From NCBI RefSeq assembly GCF_000407485.1, contig NZ_ASWD01000002.1, positions 1,116,001 through 1,180,000 of the forward strand: DNA of 64,000 nt. The letters are read 5' to 3'. The stretch comes from Enterococcus pallens ATCC BAA-351 (GTDB taxonomy: Bacteria > Bacillota > Bacilli > Lactobacillales > Enterococcaceae). Under the pieces are notes generated by a model. That model ran no database searches. It was not told the origin of the DNA and worked only from the letters and a program-made list of their open reading frames with translations. The position numbers were made by a program, and so were the translations under genes. Below, piece after piece: positions 7,261-17,932 of the stretch (its first letter is position 1; every line of letters begins with the position of its first letter).

Positions 7261-9834
7261 TTATACTTCGATCATTTCATCGGTTAAGGTTGCTCCTTTG
7301 TTCTTCCCTCGTCCAATCAGCAGCAGCAGCTGCAAAGCTGAGAATAAAAAGCTGCTGGACTTCATGTAAGCAAAGTAGCGAGGCCGCCAATAATCTACGT
7401 ATAATGTTTTCTCCTCTGTGACTTGCTGGAAGGCATAGAAGGAATTTCCATATTTATAAATCAGATTCATGATCCGCTCTCCTAAAAAGGAGTAGGATGT
7501 CTCCCCTACCTTGGCTAACGGCGCCATTCCCTGATAAACCAGCTGAACACCCTGACGCTTCAACTCATCCATCAACTGAAGCTTCAAAAAGGTCGGCAGT
7601 TCTTTCGGAACATCATTGCGATAGCGCAGCAAATCATAAGAGCTGCGGTTAGCATCAATCGGCTGTTTCGAAATAAAGCCGACGATCCGGTTCGCAGGAT
7701 CTCTAACAATTCCCACTTGGCTTGCTTCAAGATAGGCCCGATCAAAACGTCCCACCGAGAAATGCTTTTCCTTTTCTCCATTTAACCACTCTTCAGAGAT
7801 TTCCCGCATTTCCTCATACACTTCATCAGGTATCTTTTTAAAGTAGATAAATTGATAGCCCTCATTGGTCAATCGCTTGAATTCAAAGCGGTCAGAAAAA
7901 ACTTCGCGAGGATGAGCTTTGAAATCCGTTACGCCATTTTCTCCGATTTTATCAAAATGGAAACCTAAATCATGCAGCAGCAAAACATAATCATCAGAAA
8001 TCTTATAAAAGGCTAATTGATAGCCTAAACGATCTGCATGCTCCAGAAAAGCAATCGTTGCCTCCTGCCATTTTTCCCGATTGCCGATGGGATTACCTAA
8101 GACAAAACACTTATTGGCTTTCGTCTGGAAGCCAAATACAATCTGATCGTTGCCATTTTCCTGATAATAGTAGTAATCATACCCCGGCAAGCGCAGATAA
8201 TGCCCTGCCGCTGTGCCGCCATAACGATTAATCAAATAGTTGAAGCGTTTCTCATCCCAGGATGTACCCAGCTCTTCCTTGCCCTGCGTTAAATACTGAT
8301 ACAAAATCGCCAGACATAGAATCGAAAGCACCAAGCCGACAATTCCAGACACCCAGATATCTTCAGATGGAAAAGCAAAGTAGCGATTAGGAATAGCCTC
8401 TGCCCGCCAAAGCTGACCACTGTGATAGCCAGCCACCGCATAGAAGATAAACAAGATTCCAAAGATCAAGCCATCAACAATCAGTGCTCCCCATGAATAC
8501 ACAAAGCGTTTCCGCGAAAATTCCTTACGAGAAGCCCAAACAATCAAAAGAACAATAATGTAGGCAATAATCAAGCGCAAGGAAGCCGTCTTAGCGACCG
8601 TATTAACGATTCCAAAGACTAATAGGACAATTGTCGGCCAAAAGGCTTTACGGACCTTCTCGGCGATCCCACGGGCCAGTCCTAGCAATAGGAAGCCCAC
8701 TAACAGATTCAAGGTTTGATCCAAAAAATCAAAGGAGTAAGGCAATAGTATTTCAAATAACCGGCTTATGTTCGAGAGGTTAGTAAATGTCGATAGTAGA
8801 ATCATCATGATTCCAGCAAAATACACAGCACATACAAGAACCGTATGGGCCAGCTTTTGTGATAAAATGCGCGGCAAATTATCAAAATAGCGATTCATTC
8901 GCATACTGGTACTAGTGATGAAGATTAAAATACCTGATAAAAACGGCAGTAAATAATAAAATAGCCGATAGAACAAAATCCAGACAACCGCCTGACTTTG
9001 ACTCAGCCCAAGATGCCCCAATCCTAAAATCATCATGACATCGAAAGTACCGGCTCCTCCAGGAATCATCGTAATCATCCCAAAGCCAGTAGCAATAATA
9101 AACATCGGATAAACGGCACTAATGGCTAATTGAATCCCCATCAAATGACCCACCGTCAAAAATACGGCCAAAGCCCCCAGCCACTGACCCAAAGAGGCCA
9201 AATAGAGAATAATAATCCGTTTAGGTCTAAATTCTTTAAATAGAGTCTTTCGGCGAGAATACACGATTGCGCCTAATAGCGGGGCAAAAACGCCCCCCAG
9301 CAATAACCAAATCCGATAACGGACAAAGGGATTATCTTGGCGGAATAAAAACAAATCCAAGGCAGTAACAAAAGCTAAAATCGACAGTCCGCTCAGCATA
9401 AACAAAGCAATTTTTGAGACTGTGGCTAGAACTTTTTTTCTTTCCAGGTTTTTGCCATAAAAGCTCGCCCGCAGGCTCGCGCCAACGACACCGCCAAAGC
9501 CTGCTAAATTATTTATTGTGTTCGTCGTCCAGGCAGCCACCAGCCATCCGCTGAGATCCATCCTGGGTCGACCTTCTTCTTCTAAAGTTTTAATAGCTAC
9601 ATAGTCATATAGGAGCATCGGGACTACACCAGCCAAACCGGCTCCTAGCATCCCTAATAAAGACCACTGATCTTGCTGCTGAATCGTCTGCCAAACCTCA
9701 TGCCAGCTCATCCCCTGGGCAATGTGTGTTACTTGATTGGCCACGAAAAATAAAACAACACCGAAGAAAAGAATCTTCAATAAGGTAGCATGACGTTTGA
9801 ACCATCCGCTCATGGGCGTCATACGTTTTTCCAC
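7261..9834 (-). CDS. mprF: Phosphatidylglycerol lysyltransferase / flippase MprF
   Basis: Transfers an amino acid (normally Lys) from tRNA to phosphatidylglycerol and flips the product, lowering surface charge and giving resistance to cationic peptides. The 857-aa length fits. Roughly 14 hydrophobic segments cover residues 15-540; GGVVGASLRASFYGKNLERK and TMIPGGAGTFDVMM belong to the flippase half. The soluble C-terminal synthase domain (about 545-840, DUF2156/GNAT-like) includes YGGTAAGHYLRLPGYDYYY and the DLLRYR region. The start is a GTG with GGAG seven bases upstream. It appears monocistronic. Some enterococci have two mprF genes; which one this is cannot be told here. Confidence 0.95.
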   Translation of the reverse strand: MEKRMTPMSGWFKRHATLLKILFFGVVLFFVANQVTHIAQGMSWHEVWQTIQQQDQWSLLGMLGAGLAGVVPMLLYDYVAIKTLEEEGRPRMDLSGWLVAAWTTNTINNLAGFGGVVGASLRASFYGKNLERKKVLATVSKIALFMLSGLSILAFVTALDLFLFRQDNPFVRYRIWLLLGGVFAPLLGAIVYSRRKTLFKEFRPKRIIILYLASLGQWLGALAVFLTVGHLMGIQLAISAVYPMFIIATGFGMITMIPGGAGTFDVMMILGLGHLGLSQSQAVVWILFYRLFYYLLPFLSGILIFITSTSMRMNRYFDNLPRILSQKLAHTVLVCAVYFAGIMMILLSTFTNLSNISRLFEILLPYSFDFLDQTLNLLVGFLLLGLARGIAEKVRKAFWPTIVLLVFGIVNTVAKTASLRLIIAYIIVLLIVWASRKEFSRKRFVYSWGALIVDGLIFGILFIFYAVAGYHSGQLWRAEAIPNRYFAFPSEDIWVSGIVGLVLSILCLAILYQYLTQGKEELGTSWDEKRFNYLINRYGGTAAGHYLRLPGYDYYYYQENGNDQIVFGFQTKANKCFVLGNPIGNREKWQEATIAFLEHADRLGYQLAFYKISDDYVLLLHDLGFHFDKIGENGVTDFKAHPREVFSDRFEFKRLTNEGYQFIYFKKIPDEVYEEMREISEEWLNGEKEKHFSVGRFDRAYLEASQVGIVRDPANRIVGFISKQPIDANRSSYDLLRYRNDVPKELPTFLKLQLMDELKRQGVQLVYQGMAPLAKVGETSYSFLGERIMNLIYKYGNSFYAFQQVTEEKTLYVDYWRPRYFAYMKSSSFLFSALQLLLLIGRGKNKGATLTDEMIEV

Positions 9835-9961
9835 TTAGTTTCTCCTACTCATCTTTTCTATTATCGTAGCTTATTCTACCTCATTTGCCAACTTGAAACT
9901 GTCTATTTTTACGAACTTTTTGATAATAAAATGGCGAGAATGGATAAAATTTTTCTAAAAA

Positions 9962-10003
9962 CAAAATAAGACAAAAATCACGAAGGATTTTTGTCTTATT
10001 GAT
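9962..10003. terminator. Intrinsic terminator after rny
   Basis: A perfect 15-bp stem AATAAGACAAAAATC / GATTTTTGTCTTATT around a 6-base loop. On the minus strand TTTTG follows, terminating rny just past its stop. Confidence 0.85.
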
Positions 10004-10005
10004 AA

Positions 10006-11562
10006 TTATTTTGCGTAATCAGTCGCGCGTGTTTCACGGATAACTGTTACTTTGATGTGACCTGGGTAATCCAGCTCGTCTTCAATCTTACGACGGATGT
10101 CGCGAACTAAGCGAACCGCTTCCAAGTCAGAAATTTCTTCTGGTTTAACCATAACACGAACTTCCCGTCCGGCTTGTACGGCGAAACTAGAATCAACTCC
10201 CTCAAAGCTGTTAGAGATATTCTCCAAGTTTTCCAGACGGCGAATATAATTTTCCAATGATTCGCTGCGGGCTCCTGGACGTGCTGCCGATACTGCATCA
10301 GCCGCTGCCACCAGCACTGAAATCACTGAAGTTGCTTCTGTGTCGCCATGGTGAGAAGCAATGGCATTGATCACAATTGGGTTTTCACGATATTTGGCTG
10401 CTAATTCAGCACCAATTTCAACGTGAGAGCCTTCAATTTCATGATCCAGAGCTTTCCCGATATCATGCAGCAAACCTGCACGCTGCGCCATTTGGATATC
10501 TTCACCCAACTCGGCAGCTAAGACACCAGTCAGCTTGGCAACCTCTACGGAATGATCTAGAACATTTTGACCATAACTCGTTCTAAAGTGCAGACGACCT
10601 AAGATCTTAATCAAATCTGGATGCAAGGTATGCGCACCAACTTCGAATGCAGCTTGTTCACCGTATTCACGAATGCGTTCGTCCATTTCCTTGCGAGATT
10701 TTTCAACCATTTCTTCAATTCGAGCCGGATGAATCCGACCATCTTGAATCAATTTCTCTAAGGTCATGCGGGCGGTTTCCCGTCTAATTGGATCAAAACC
10801 TGATAATACTACTGCTTCAGGGGTATCATCGATGATCAAATCGATACCGGTTAATGTTTCTAATGTGCGGATATTACGTCCTTCACGACCAATGATGCGA
10901 CCTTTCATCTCATCATTTGGCAGTGTTACAACAGAAACAGTTGTTTCAGAAACAGCATCGGCTCCGCAACGTTGAATAGCCATTGCCAACAGGTTTTTCG
11001 CTTTGCGATCAGCCTCTTCTTTCGCCCGTTGCTCAGATTCTTTCACCATAACCGTTAGTTCATGGTTTAATTCTTCTTCTGTTGTTCGCATAATGACATC
11101 TTTTGCCTCTTCTTTAGAAAGAGATGCCACTTGTTCTAGTTTTGTTTGTTGTTCATCAATTAGTTGTTCTACTTCTTTTTCTCGCTCGTCAATTAATTGT
11201 TGTCTCGCACTGAGTTTTGTTTCTTTGTCTTCCAGTGAGTTTTCACGCTTCTCTAGAGAATCATCTTTACGATCTAAAGTCTGCTCTCTTTGAAGCAAGC
11301 GATTTTCTTGAGTTTTTAGTTCTTGTTTGCTTTCTTTCAACTCACTTTCAATTTGTGCTCGATACAGCTGGTTTTCTTCTTTGGCTTCCAACAAAACTTC
11401 TTTTTTTAAGGTTTCAGCTTCTTTTCTTGCTTGAGTAATAATCCCTTTAGCTGAGTTTTGTGCCCCATCAATTTCTTTTTCATGACGTGATTTGGCAACC
11501 ATAAATCCTAAACCAAGACCGACAATTAAACCGATGATAGCGAGGAGAATAGGAACTGTCAT
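10006..11562 (-). CDS. rny: Ribonuclease Y
   Basis: Membrane-anchored endoribonuclease that starts mRNA decay. Order: one N-terminal transmembrane helix (about 4-24), a long charged coiled coil (about 30-190), a KH domain with [20 protein letters not shown], and a metal-dependent HD domain with [16 protein letters not shown] chose the ATG at 11562 (518 aa): GGAGG is eight bases upstream, whereas it abuts the earlier GTG at 11571. It is a single gene with a consensus promoter about 100 bp upstream and its own terminator. Confidence 0.96.
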   Translation of the reverse strand: MTVPILLAIIGLIVGLGLGFMVAKSRHEKEIDGAQNSAKGIITQARKEAETLKKEVLLEAKEENQLYRAQIESELKESKQELKTQENRLLQREQTLDRKDDSLEKRENSLEDKETKLSARQQLIDEREKEVEQLIDEQQTKLEQVASLSKEEAKDVIMRTTEEELNHELTVMVKESEQRAKEEADRKAKNLLAMAIQRCGADAVSETTVSVVTLPNDEMKGRIIGREGRNIRTLETLTGIDLIIDDTPEAVVLSGFDPIRRETARMTLEKLIQDGRIHPARIEEMVEKSRKEMDERIREYGEQAAFEVGAHTLHPDLIKILGRLHFRTSYGQNVLDHSVEVAKLTGVLAAELGEDIQMAQRAGLLHDIGKALDHEIEGSHVEIGAELAAKYRENPIVINAIASHHGDTEATSVISVLVAAADAVSAARPGARSESLENYIRRLENLENISNSFEGVDSSFAVQAGREVRVMVKPEEISDLEAVRLVRDIRRKIEDELDYPGHIKVTVIRETRATDYAK

Positions 11563-11670
11563 TGAATCCACCTCCGTACTATCTTATTTTTTTATGTGTA
11601 GTTTTTTGATAAACGTGGTTAAAATTATCAATATGCCTACTTGCATGCGTGTGTATAGTCACACAACTTT

Positions 11671-11699
11671 ATTCTAATGTTTGAAGGATAGGGTGTCAA
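11671..11699 (-). promoter_or_regulatory. Promoter of rny
   Basis: Minus strand TTGACA (11699-11694), 17 bp, TAGAAT (11676-11671): a near-consensus sigma-A promoter that leaves a 5' UTR of about 100 bases. The rest of the 300-bp gap up to recA holds only the recA terminator. Confidence 0.85.
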
Positions 11700-11826
11700 C
11701 TTTATTTGACGGTTGCCATTGTTTTTAGCATAAATAGAAACCCCAGTAAAAAATCATTTTCTTACACAAATAGACACTTTGTTCATTTTTAGCGCTCTAT
11801 GTAAGGGTTTAGGACCTTTACGCGCA

Positions 11827-11867
11827 CAAAAAAACACTAACGAAACAACGTGCTTCGTTAGTGTTTT
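11827..11867 (-). terminator. Intrinsic terminator after recA
   Basis: AAAACACTAACGAA pairs perfectly with TTCGTTAGTGTTTT around an 8-base loop; T-run on the minus strand. Confidence 0.85.
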
Positions 11868-11872
11868 AGCGT

Positions 11873-12925
11873 TTAGTCTTCTAAAGGAAGTTCTTCTTGT
11901 CCAGGCTCTTCTACATCTTCAGGAACCTCAACTGGCTCACCGATACCGTAAGCAGCACGTACACGACTAGAAACTTCCGCTGTCATATCAGGATGCTCTG
12001 CTAAGTATTTCTTCGCATTTTCCCGACCTTGTCCGATTCGTTCTTCCTTATAGCTGTACCAAGCACCACTTTTATCGATGATGTCTTGTTCAGCCGCCAT
12101 ATCCAAGAGTTCACCTTCCTGTGAAATCCCTTGACCGTACATAATGTCAACTTCAGCTACTTTAAATGGCGGAGCCACTTTGTTCTTCACTACTTTGATT
12201 TTCGTACGGTTACCGACAATGTCAGTTCCATTTTTTAGTTGTTCGGCCCGACGTACTTCCAAACGAACAGTCGCATAGAATTTCAATGCGCGTCCACCAG
12301 GAGTGGTTTCTGGATTCCCAAACATAATCCCAACTTTTTCACGAATTTGGTTGATAAATACCGCGATCGTTTTGGTCTTATTAATCGAACCAGATAATTT
12401 ACGCAATGCTTGAGACATTAAACGCGCTTGCAAACCAACGTGAGATGCACCCATTTCACCATCGATTTCCGCACGAGGAACCAACGCAGCAACTGAGTCA
12501 ATAACAATAATGTCTACTGCACCACTGGATACCAATGCGTCAGCAATTTCCAAACCTTGTTCACCAGTATCTGGTTGGGAAAGCAATAATTCATCAATAT
12601 TGACGCCTAAGTGCTGTGCATATTGCGGGTCCAATGCATGCTCTGCATCGATAAAGGCTGCCGTTCCGCCTTGCTTTTGCACTTCAGCAATCGCATGTAA
12701 CGCTACAGTTGTCTTACCAGAGCTTTCTGGTCCGTAGATTTCGATGATACGTCCACGCGGGTAGCCGCCTACACCTAATGCTACGTCTAGAGCCAATGAA
12801 CCACTAGGAATAGTTGAAATCTGTTGATCAATCTTATCCCCTAATTTCATGATGGAGCCTTTTCCGTAGTTCTTTTCAATTTTCTTCATTGCAGCTTCTA
12901 AGGCTGCTTTACGATCGTCTGCCAA
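11873..12925 (-). CDS. recA: Recombinase RecA
   Basis: Forms filaments on single-stranded DNA, catalyses strand exchange and triggers LexA self-cleavage. Walker [10 protein letters not shown], the loop L1/L2 regions with [20 protein letters not shown], and a short acidic C-terminal tail are all present; 350 aa is normal. The start is a TTG at 12925 with AAGGAGG eight bases upstream ([15 protein letters not shown]). A LexA site and promoter lie in the 117-bp gap behind cinA, so recA can be SOS-induced apart from any cinA read-through. Confidence 0.97.
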   Translation of the reverse strand: MADDRKAALEAAMKKIEKNYGKGSIMKLGDKIDQQISTIPSGSLALDVALGVGGYPRGRIIEIYGPESSGKTTVALHAIAEVQKQGGTAAFIDAEHALDPQYAQHLGVNIDELLLSQPDTGEQGLEIADALVSSGAVDIIVIDSVAALVPRAEIDGEMGASHVGLQARLMSQALRKLSGSINKTKTIAVFINQIREKVGIMFGNPETTPGGRALKFYATVRLEVRRAEQLKNGTDIVGNRTKIKVVKNKVAPPFKVAEVDIMYGQGISQEGELLDMAAEQDIIDKSGAWYSYKEERIGQGRENAKKYLAEHPDMTAEVSSRVRAAYGIGEPVEVPEDVEEPGQEELPLED

Positions 12926-12987
12926 GCGCGAATCCTCCTTATAATAAAAACATTTCAGTGAATGATTTTCTTCGGGTCAGTAGTATT

Positions 12988-13016
12988 AGTTTATCGGTTC
13001 GCAGCCAAAAAAGCAA
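12988..13016 (-). promoter_or_regulatory. Promoter of recA
   Basis: Minus strand TTGCTT (13016-13011), 17 bp, TAAACT (12993-12988). It is moderately close to consensus and lies directly downstream of the LexA site. Confidence 0.6.
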
Positions 13017-13024
13017 GCGAAAAA

Positions 13025-13038
13025 CGAACAAACATTCG
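13025..13038. promoter_or_regulatory. LexA operator of recA
   Basis: Minus strand CGAATGTTTGTTCG has the CGAAT-N4-GTTCG form of the Bacillus-type SOS box. It lies between the cinA stop and the recA -35 element. Confidence 0.8.
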
Positions 13039-13042
13039 TATT

Positions 13043-14290
13043 TTAATTTTTATTTAGAATTGCCCGGCGGATCAAGTCTAATCCCTTCATAACCGCGCTG
13101 TGGCGCACATAAGAACGGTCACGAGAGAAGTGATTCTCGGTTACAATCGTTTCTTTGCCCTTCCGTGCCAACGCGATATAGACTGTTCCAGGAATTTTGC
13201 CTTCCAATTCATCCGGACCCGCTACCCCTGTAAAGGAAACCGCAAAATCGGTTCCTGCTTTAGCCAAAGCGTGCTCTGCCATCGCTTGCGCGCATTCTTG
13301 ACTAACCACACCATACGTGTCCAACAAGGCTGGATCAATATCTAAGAAAGCTGCCTTTGTCGCTTTAGAATACGTTACAAAGCCACCAGGGAACACTTCT
13401 GAAACCCCAGGGATTTGTCCCAATGTTGCTTGAAATTCACCCGCAGTTAAGCTTTCCGCTGCTGTAACTGTTAAATGATGCTGCTTCAGCAGATCAACAG
13501 TTACTTCCTCCAAGCTGTTGGTATCACCATATCCATAGAAGTATTCACCAACCTTAGCCATAATTTCAGCTTCCGCTTGATCTAATAATACTGTTGCTGA
13601 AGTATCGTCCATCGTATTAGCGGTAATTCGTAAGGTTACTTCATTTGGTTTAGCATAAGGTGCAATGGTTGGGTTGGATTGATTTTTGATCATTTCAGCT
13701 AATTCTGTTACTAACAACGATTCACCTATGCCGTAAAAGCGCAATACTCGAGAAGTCAGCACTTCCTGCGTTGGAAATTCTTTTTGCAATAAAGGTTTGG
13801 CCTGCTCCAAAAACATCGGTCTTAATTCACTTGGAGGTCCAGGCAATAAAATATAATTGTTCTTTTTTCCTTTATAGAGACAACCGATTGCAAGTCCTGT
13901 CCGGTTTTGTAATGGAATACCGTCTTTCAATGTTTCTACTTGTCGTAAATTATTCGGAGTCATTGGATGCTGACGATTTTTAAAGAAGGTCATCATATGC
14001 GCGTACCCTTCAGCATCTTGAACCAGTGGTACTCCCACATGATCAGCTAAAACATTTTTAGTTAGATCGTCATCGGTTGGACCTAATCCTCCGCCTAAGA
14101 TGATCAAGTCGCTACGGGTGTCCGCTAATTGCAATAACTCCTCTAAACGTTTTGGATTATCTCCAACAACTGTGTGGTAATACACCTCGATTCCTAAGTC
14201 CGCCAATTGTTCAGATAAAAAAGTTGCATTGGTATTGACTACTTGCCCCATTAATAATTCTGTTCCGACAGCAATAATTTCTGCTTTCAT
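13043..14290 (-). CDS. cinA: CinA-like protein, nicotinamide mononucleotide deamidase family
   Basis: Two domains: an N-terminal molybdopterin-binding-like (COG1058) domain starting [21 protein letters not shown] with [15 protein letters not shown], and a C-terminal CinA/PncC domain (about 260-415) with [21 protein letters not shown] and [11 protein letters not shown]. PncC-type domains deamidate NMN; in streptococci CinA is made with RecA during competence. The ATG at 14290 (415 aa) is preferred over the in-frame GTG at 14299, which lacks a convincing ribosome site. It lies upstream of recA in the usual order. Confidence 0.93.
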   Translation of the reverse strand: MKAEIIAVGTELLMGQVVNTNATFLSEQLADLGIEVYYHTVVGDNPKRLEELLQLADTRSDLIILGGGLGPTDDDLTKNVLADHVGVPLVQDAEGYAHMMTFFKNRQHPMTPNNLRQVETLKDGIPLQNRTGLAIGCLYKGKKNNYILLPGPPSELRPMFLEQAKPLLQKEFPTQEVLTSRVLRFYGIGESLLVTELAEMIKNQSNPTIAPYAKPNEVTLRITANTMDDTSATVLLDQAEAEIMAKVGEYFYGYGDTNSLEEVTVDLLKQHHLTVTAAESLTAGEFQATLGQIPGVSEVFPGGFVTYSKATKAAFLDIDPALLDTYGVVSQECAQAMAEHALAKAGTDFAVSFTGVAGPDELEGKIPGTVYIALARKGKETIVTENHFSRDRSYVRHSAVMKGLDLIRRAILNKN

Positions 14291-14390
14291 TTCATTCACT
14301 TCTTTCTTAAGATACGCAATTTCCCTTCAACTATACCAGAAAAAATAAAATTTCGGGAATTTTTTGCAGGAATCAGGTATTTTAGACCAT

Positions 14391-14419
14391 AAAAAAACTG
14401 CGAAGCCAGCTTCGCAGTT
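14391..14419 (-). terminator. Intrinsic terminator after pgsA
   Basis: AACTGCGAAGC / GCTTCGCAGTT stem with seven T on the minus-strand side. It closes the ymfF-ymfH-ymfI-rodZ-pgsA operon ahead of cinA. Confidence 0.85.
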
Positions 14420-14427
14420 CAAATCTT

Positions 14428-15009
14428 CTACATAGAGCCTTTAAATAAGGCCGTATTTTTAGCAAAATAATCATACCCTGAATAAACGGTAAAGAATAAA
14501 CAAACATACAGCATAATTTGATCAACAGGAATACCAATGTAATTGAAGGGAACATTGTTCAAGTACAGCAACACAATTCCAATCATTTGAGTAGCTGTTT
14601 TGATTTTCCCTGGCATTGCTGCTGCCATTACACCGCCGCCTTGCTCAACAATCAACAGGCGTAACCCTGTTACTGCCAATTCACGACACACAATAATTGC
14701 AATAACCCAAGCAGGTGCTTTACCTTGCTCGACCAGGATAATAAACGCAGTCATTACCAGCATTTTATCTGCTAATGGATCTGCAAATTTACCGAAGTTA
14801 GTTACTAAACCTCTGGCACGAGCGATTTTGCCATCCAAATGGTCTGTATAGCTGGCAATCGCAAAAACAATTGCCCCCACTAGCTGCGTAATCGGCAAAG
14901 CTGTATCTCCGGCCATAATTGTTCCCCAATCCCATGGGGCCAATACAATAATCATAAATAACGGAATCATAAAAATTCGGATCACCGTTAATTTATTTGG
15001 TAAATTCAA
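14428..15009 (-). CDS. pgsA: CDP-diacylglycerol-glycerol-3-phosphate 3-phosphatidyltransferase
   Basis: Membrane enzyme making phosphatidylglycerol phosphate, the committed step to PG, cardiolipin and lysyl-PG (the MprF product). The CDP-alcohol motif is intact: D56, D59-G60, A63-R64, G73, D77 and D81. The 193-aa protein has several hydrophobic helices. The start is TTG at 15009 with GGAG seven bases upstream. It is last in the ymf/rodZ operon, 18 bp after rodZ, as in many Firmicutes. Confidence 0.95.
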   Translation of the reverse strand: MNLPNKLTVIRIFMIPLFMIIVLAPWDWGTIMAGDTALPITQLVGAIVFAIASYTDHLDGKIARARGLVTNFGKFADPLADKMLVMTAFIILVEQGKAPAWVIAIIVCRELAVTGLRLLIVEQGGGVMAAAMPGKIKTATQMIGIVLLYLNNVPFNYIGIPVDQIMLYVCLFFTVYSGYDYFAKNTALFKGSM

Positions 15010-15027
15010 TGTCTTGCTCCTTTCTTA

Positions 15028-15897
15028 TCAATCCGCGTAATTCAGTGCTAAACGAATATTCTTTTGACTTGCTGAATCCGCAGGCTGATAATCCAGCGGC
15101 TCATCATTTATTTGAACATCTGCATAGCGGGCTATTCCGACAGTAATCACCGCTTCTGCCGTATTGGCAGGCAGCTCGGTTGATTGCGTTTCATTTGGCT
15201 GCAAGGTGTATTGGTAAATTAACGCACCATTTACTTGAACACCAATCCACACACGTTCCTTGCCGGTGAAGGTTAGCTTAACCGATCCTTTGATCTGTTC
15301 CACCTTCATTTGCGCTTCGCTGTTTGTATTGCTTTCCATGGTGATTGCCATCTTAGGTTTTTCTGGCTCCGAGGAAGATTGGCTTGTACTTTCCACAGCT
15401 GAACTGCTTGTACTTGCACTGTCTGCCACACTTGAGCTCACAGAGCCTTCAACAGCCATTGAATTATTTGGAGAAATGATCGGCTCTCCTTGGTTATCAA
15501 GCCACATCATATATCCTACCACCACAATAATCGATAATGCAACCAAGCCTAAAAGCACCGCAGGCAAACTCGCTTTAACCCGTCGTTTCGTTGGGTGCTC
15601 AGCATGCTTATTTTTGCGGGAGCCTTCTACTGGCTCAAGCTCAGGATAAACTGGCCGGGGCTGGTCTTTCCCATCATAGACATCTAATAAATAATTGCCA
15701 TCCAGCTTTACTTCCTCTGCATACTGACGGATAAATGCTCGCAAATAGTAATCACTTGGCAGCAAATGAAAGTCATTGTCTTCTAAGGCAATCAAATAAC
15801 GTTTTTGAATTTTCGTTTTTTGCTGCAGCTCGTCAAGACTAATTTTTTTATCGATTCGGGCTTTTCGTAATGTTTCACCTATATTTATACTGGCCAC
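15028..15897 (-). CDS. rodZ: RodZ-like cell-shape protein with HTH and membrane helix
   Basis: Resembles RodZ/YmfM, which links the elongation machinery to the membrane. Order: an N-terminal Xre-like HTH (IGETLRKARIDKKISLDELQ), a proline/charged linker, one membrane helix (about 108-133), a Ser-rich stretch, and a C-terminal DUF4115-type beta domain. The start is the GTG at 15897 (289 aa) with AAGGAG ten bases upstream, 14 bp after ymfI. A longer reading would overlap ymfI and has no support. Coccoid enterococci lack MreB, so its role here may be in peripheral wall growth; that is inference. Confidence 0.87.
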   Translation of the reverse strand: MASINIGETLRKARIDKKISLDELQQKTKIQKRYLIALEDNDFHLLPSDYYLRAFIRQYAEEVKLDGNYLLDVYDGKDQPRPVYPELEPVEGSRKNKHAEHPTKRRVKASLPAVLLGLVALSIIVVVGYMMWLDNQGEPIISPNNSMAVEGSVSSSVADSASTSSSAVESTSQSSSEPEKPKMAITMESNTNSEAQMKVEQIKGSVKLTFTGKERVWIGVQVNGALIYQYTLQPNETQSTELPANTAEAVITVGIARYADVQINDEPLDYQPADSASQKNIRLALNYAD

Positions 15898-15911
15898 TCG
15901 TTTTCTACTCC

Positions 15912-16637
15912 TTAATCCATCCAGCCGCCGGCAACCACCAGAGTAGTGCCTGTTGTATAGCTGGCTTCCTTTGAACATACGTATTTACATGCCGCTGCCA
16001 CTTCGTCGGGTTCGGCCATTCGACCTAAAGGAATATCTGCCGCTAAAATCTCTTGCTCATTTGATGACCAGTTTTGATTCATTCGAGTATTCACCGCTCC
16101 TGGAGCTATTGCATTAACAGTAATGCCTAAGGAGGCTACCTCTTTTGCATAAGCTTTAACAAAGCTCTCCTGTGCTCCTTTAACAGCACTATAAACTGTC
16201 TCCATGCTGCTGCCATGCTGACCGTAGACTGAGCTGATAAAAACAACCCGGCCGCTGCCGTTTTGAGCTAATTTCACTTGCAGCTGCTGCAACAATAAAA
16301 GCGGTGTTTTTACGTGAATTTGCCATAAGCTGTCCATCTGCTGACTGGTTGTTTCCGGCAATAATTCATATACCGTAAAACCAGAAGCAAAAATAACTCC
16401 GTCCACTTGAAATAACTGGCTCACAAATGCTGAGATTGCAGATTCCTCTAGCATGTTTAAGGATAACACAAAAAAATCTTGCTGGGGATAACGTTGCTGC
16501 AAGTCTGAAACTAAATTTAATACTTTTTCCTGATTGTGATGATAGTGACAGTAAAGCGACCAGCCTTCTTCAGCCAAGGCGTAACAAATCGCCTGCCCGA
16601 TATCTCCACTGGCACCCATCACAAGACCGTAAGGCAT
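15912..16637 (-). CDS. ymfI: Short-chain dehydrogenase YmfI (EF-P 5-aminopentanone reductase family)
   Basis: NAD(P)-dependent SDR of 241 aa. The Rossmann motif GASGDIG is at 8-14 and the catalytic set is Ser135/136, Tyr149 and Lys153 (YSAVK). FabG-like enzymes in this operon position correspond to B. subtilis YmfI, which reduces the 5-aminopentanone on elongation factor P. That role is inferred from context; generic 3-oxoacyl-ACP reductase is the alternative. It starts two bases after the ymfH stop. Confidence 0.85.
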   Translation of the reverse strand: MPYGLVMGASGDIGQAICYALAEEGWSLYCHYHHNQEKVLNLVSDLQQRYPQQDFFVLSLNMLEESAISAFVSQLFQVDGVIFASGFTVYELLPETTSQQMDSLWQIHVKTPLLLLQQLQVKLAQNGSGRVVFISSVYGQHGSSMETVYSAVKGAQESFVKAYAKEVASLGITVNAIAPGAVNTRMNQNWSSNEQEILAADIPLGRMAEPDEVAAACKYVCSKEASYTTGTTLVVAGGWMD

Positions 16638-16639
16638 GC

Positions 16640-17932
16640 TTACCCCTCCTTACGCATATAGAACCGACTGAATGCCTCTTCCTTGATCAATAACTGTCCA
16701 GCAGCCAAAATATCTTGCAACTGTACACTTTGAATCAGCTCAGGCATATCAAATAACGTCCATTCACCAAATAATGATTGAGTAAACTGGTTTGCCACAT
16801 ATTCTAAAGCATTTAAGGATTGGAAATATTTACCCAGCATCTTTTTCTTCAACAATGCCAAATTCTCTTCATTAACCTCTGGATCCTGCTCAAAGTTCAA
16901 CAAGATTTTAATTACTTCATCCGCCAGCTGCTCTGGTTTTTCAGTATCGCCACCAAAATCAGCAAAATAGAAGCTGCGATCCAGTGAAAATTCATAACCG
17001 AAGCTATCATCAATAATCCCCTCATTATATAGGCGCAAATAATTTTGGGAGGTATTTCCTACTAAAAGCTGCAGCAATAGATCAACAGACAGCTTAAAAA
17101 TCAACCGTTCTTTATCATTTTCCGGCAGAGCAGAAATTCCTTTAACTCCTACGATTGATTTCGGCATAGCTACAGGCATTTTTTGCTCGCTGACCTGTAT
17201 AATATCCTCTAGTCCCTCAGTTGGAAATTGACGTTGGATTGGCTCTGGTGCTGCAAATTCTTTTTGCGCTTGATTTTCTCGGATAAAGCTCATTAGCGCT
17301 TCTGGTTCTAGATTACCAACCACAAATAGCGTCATGTTGCTAGGATGATAGAAGGTCCGATAGCAAGTATACAGATCCTCCGCAGTGATTTCTGCAATGG
17401 ATTCTACTGTACCCGCGATATCAATATGCAGCGGATGCTTTGGATACATATTTTTCAAAATCCCAAAAAATTGCTGCCAGTTAGGATCATCCTGATACAT
17501 TTGGATTTCCTGACCAATGATTCCTTGTTCCTTTTGTACAGATTCCTCTGTAAAATAAGGCTCCTGAACAAAGTCCAGCAACGTAGCCAAATTCAGCTCC
17601 AGCTGATCTGTTGTTGAAAACAGATAGCTGGTTCGCGTAAAACTGGTGAAGGCATTGGCAGAAGCACCTTGTTCACCAAATTTTTGGAACACATCGCCTT
17701 CTTCTTTTTCGAACATTTTGTGCTCTAGAAAGTGTGCAATTCCATCCGGTACTGTAATAAATTCATCACCGCCGCGAGGAATAAAGGTATTATCGATTGA
17801 TCCATAATTAGTGCTGAACAATCCATAAGTTTTGTGATACCCTTCTTTCGGCAACAAATAAACAGTCAAGCCGTTGGGCAGCACTTCTTTATATAACGTT
17901 TCATTAATTTTATCGTAGACTTGTTTATCCAT
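16640..17932 (-). CDS. ymfH: M16-family zinc peptidase YmfH
   Basis: Insulinase-like peptidase of 430 aa. The inverted zinc motif HFLEH is at 67-71, followed by the typical second-half domain. The ATG at 17932 has GGAGG eight bases upstream and overlaps the ymfF stop by 8 bp; an earlier in-frame ATG lacks support. It is paired with YmfF, which lacks the motif, so YmfH is probably the catalytic half of a heterodimer, as in two-subunit M16B enzymes. The natural substrate is unknown. Confidence 0.9.
   Translation of the reverse strand: MDKQVYDKINETLYKEVLPNGLTVYLLPKEGYHKTYGLFSTNYGSIDNTFIPRGGDEFITVPDGIAHFLEHKMFEKEEGDVFQKFGEQGASANAFTSFTRTSYLFSTTDQLELNLATLLDFVQEPYFTEESVQKEQGIIGQEIQMYQDDPNWQQFFGILKNMYPKHPLHIDIAGTVESIAEITAEDLYTCYRTFYHPSNMTLFVVGNLEPEALMSFIRENQAQKEFAAPEPIQRQFPTEGLEDIIQVSEQKMPVAMPKSIVGVKGISALPENDKERLIFKLSVDLLLQLLVGNTSQNYLRLYNEGIIDDSFGYEFSLDRSFYFADFGGDTEKPEQLADEVIKILLNFEQDPEVNEENLALLKKKMLGKYFQSLNALEYVANQFTQSLFGEWTLFDMPELIQSVQLQDILAAGQLLIKEEAFSRFYMRKEG

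Noticed and set aside
10766-11438. Long open frames antisense to rny, recA and other housekeeping genes
   Set aside because: They lie opposite strong conserved genes, lack ribosome sites and have compositions expected from shadow frames.
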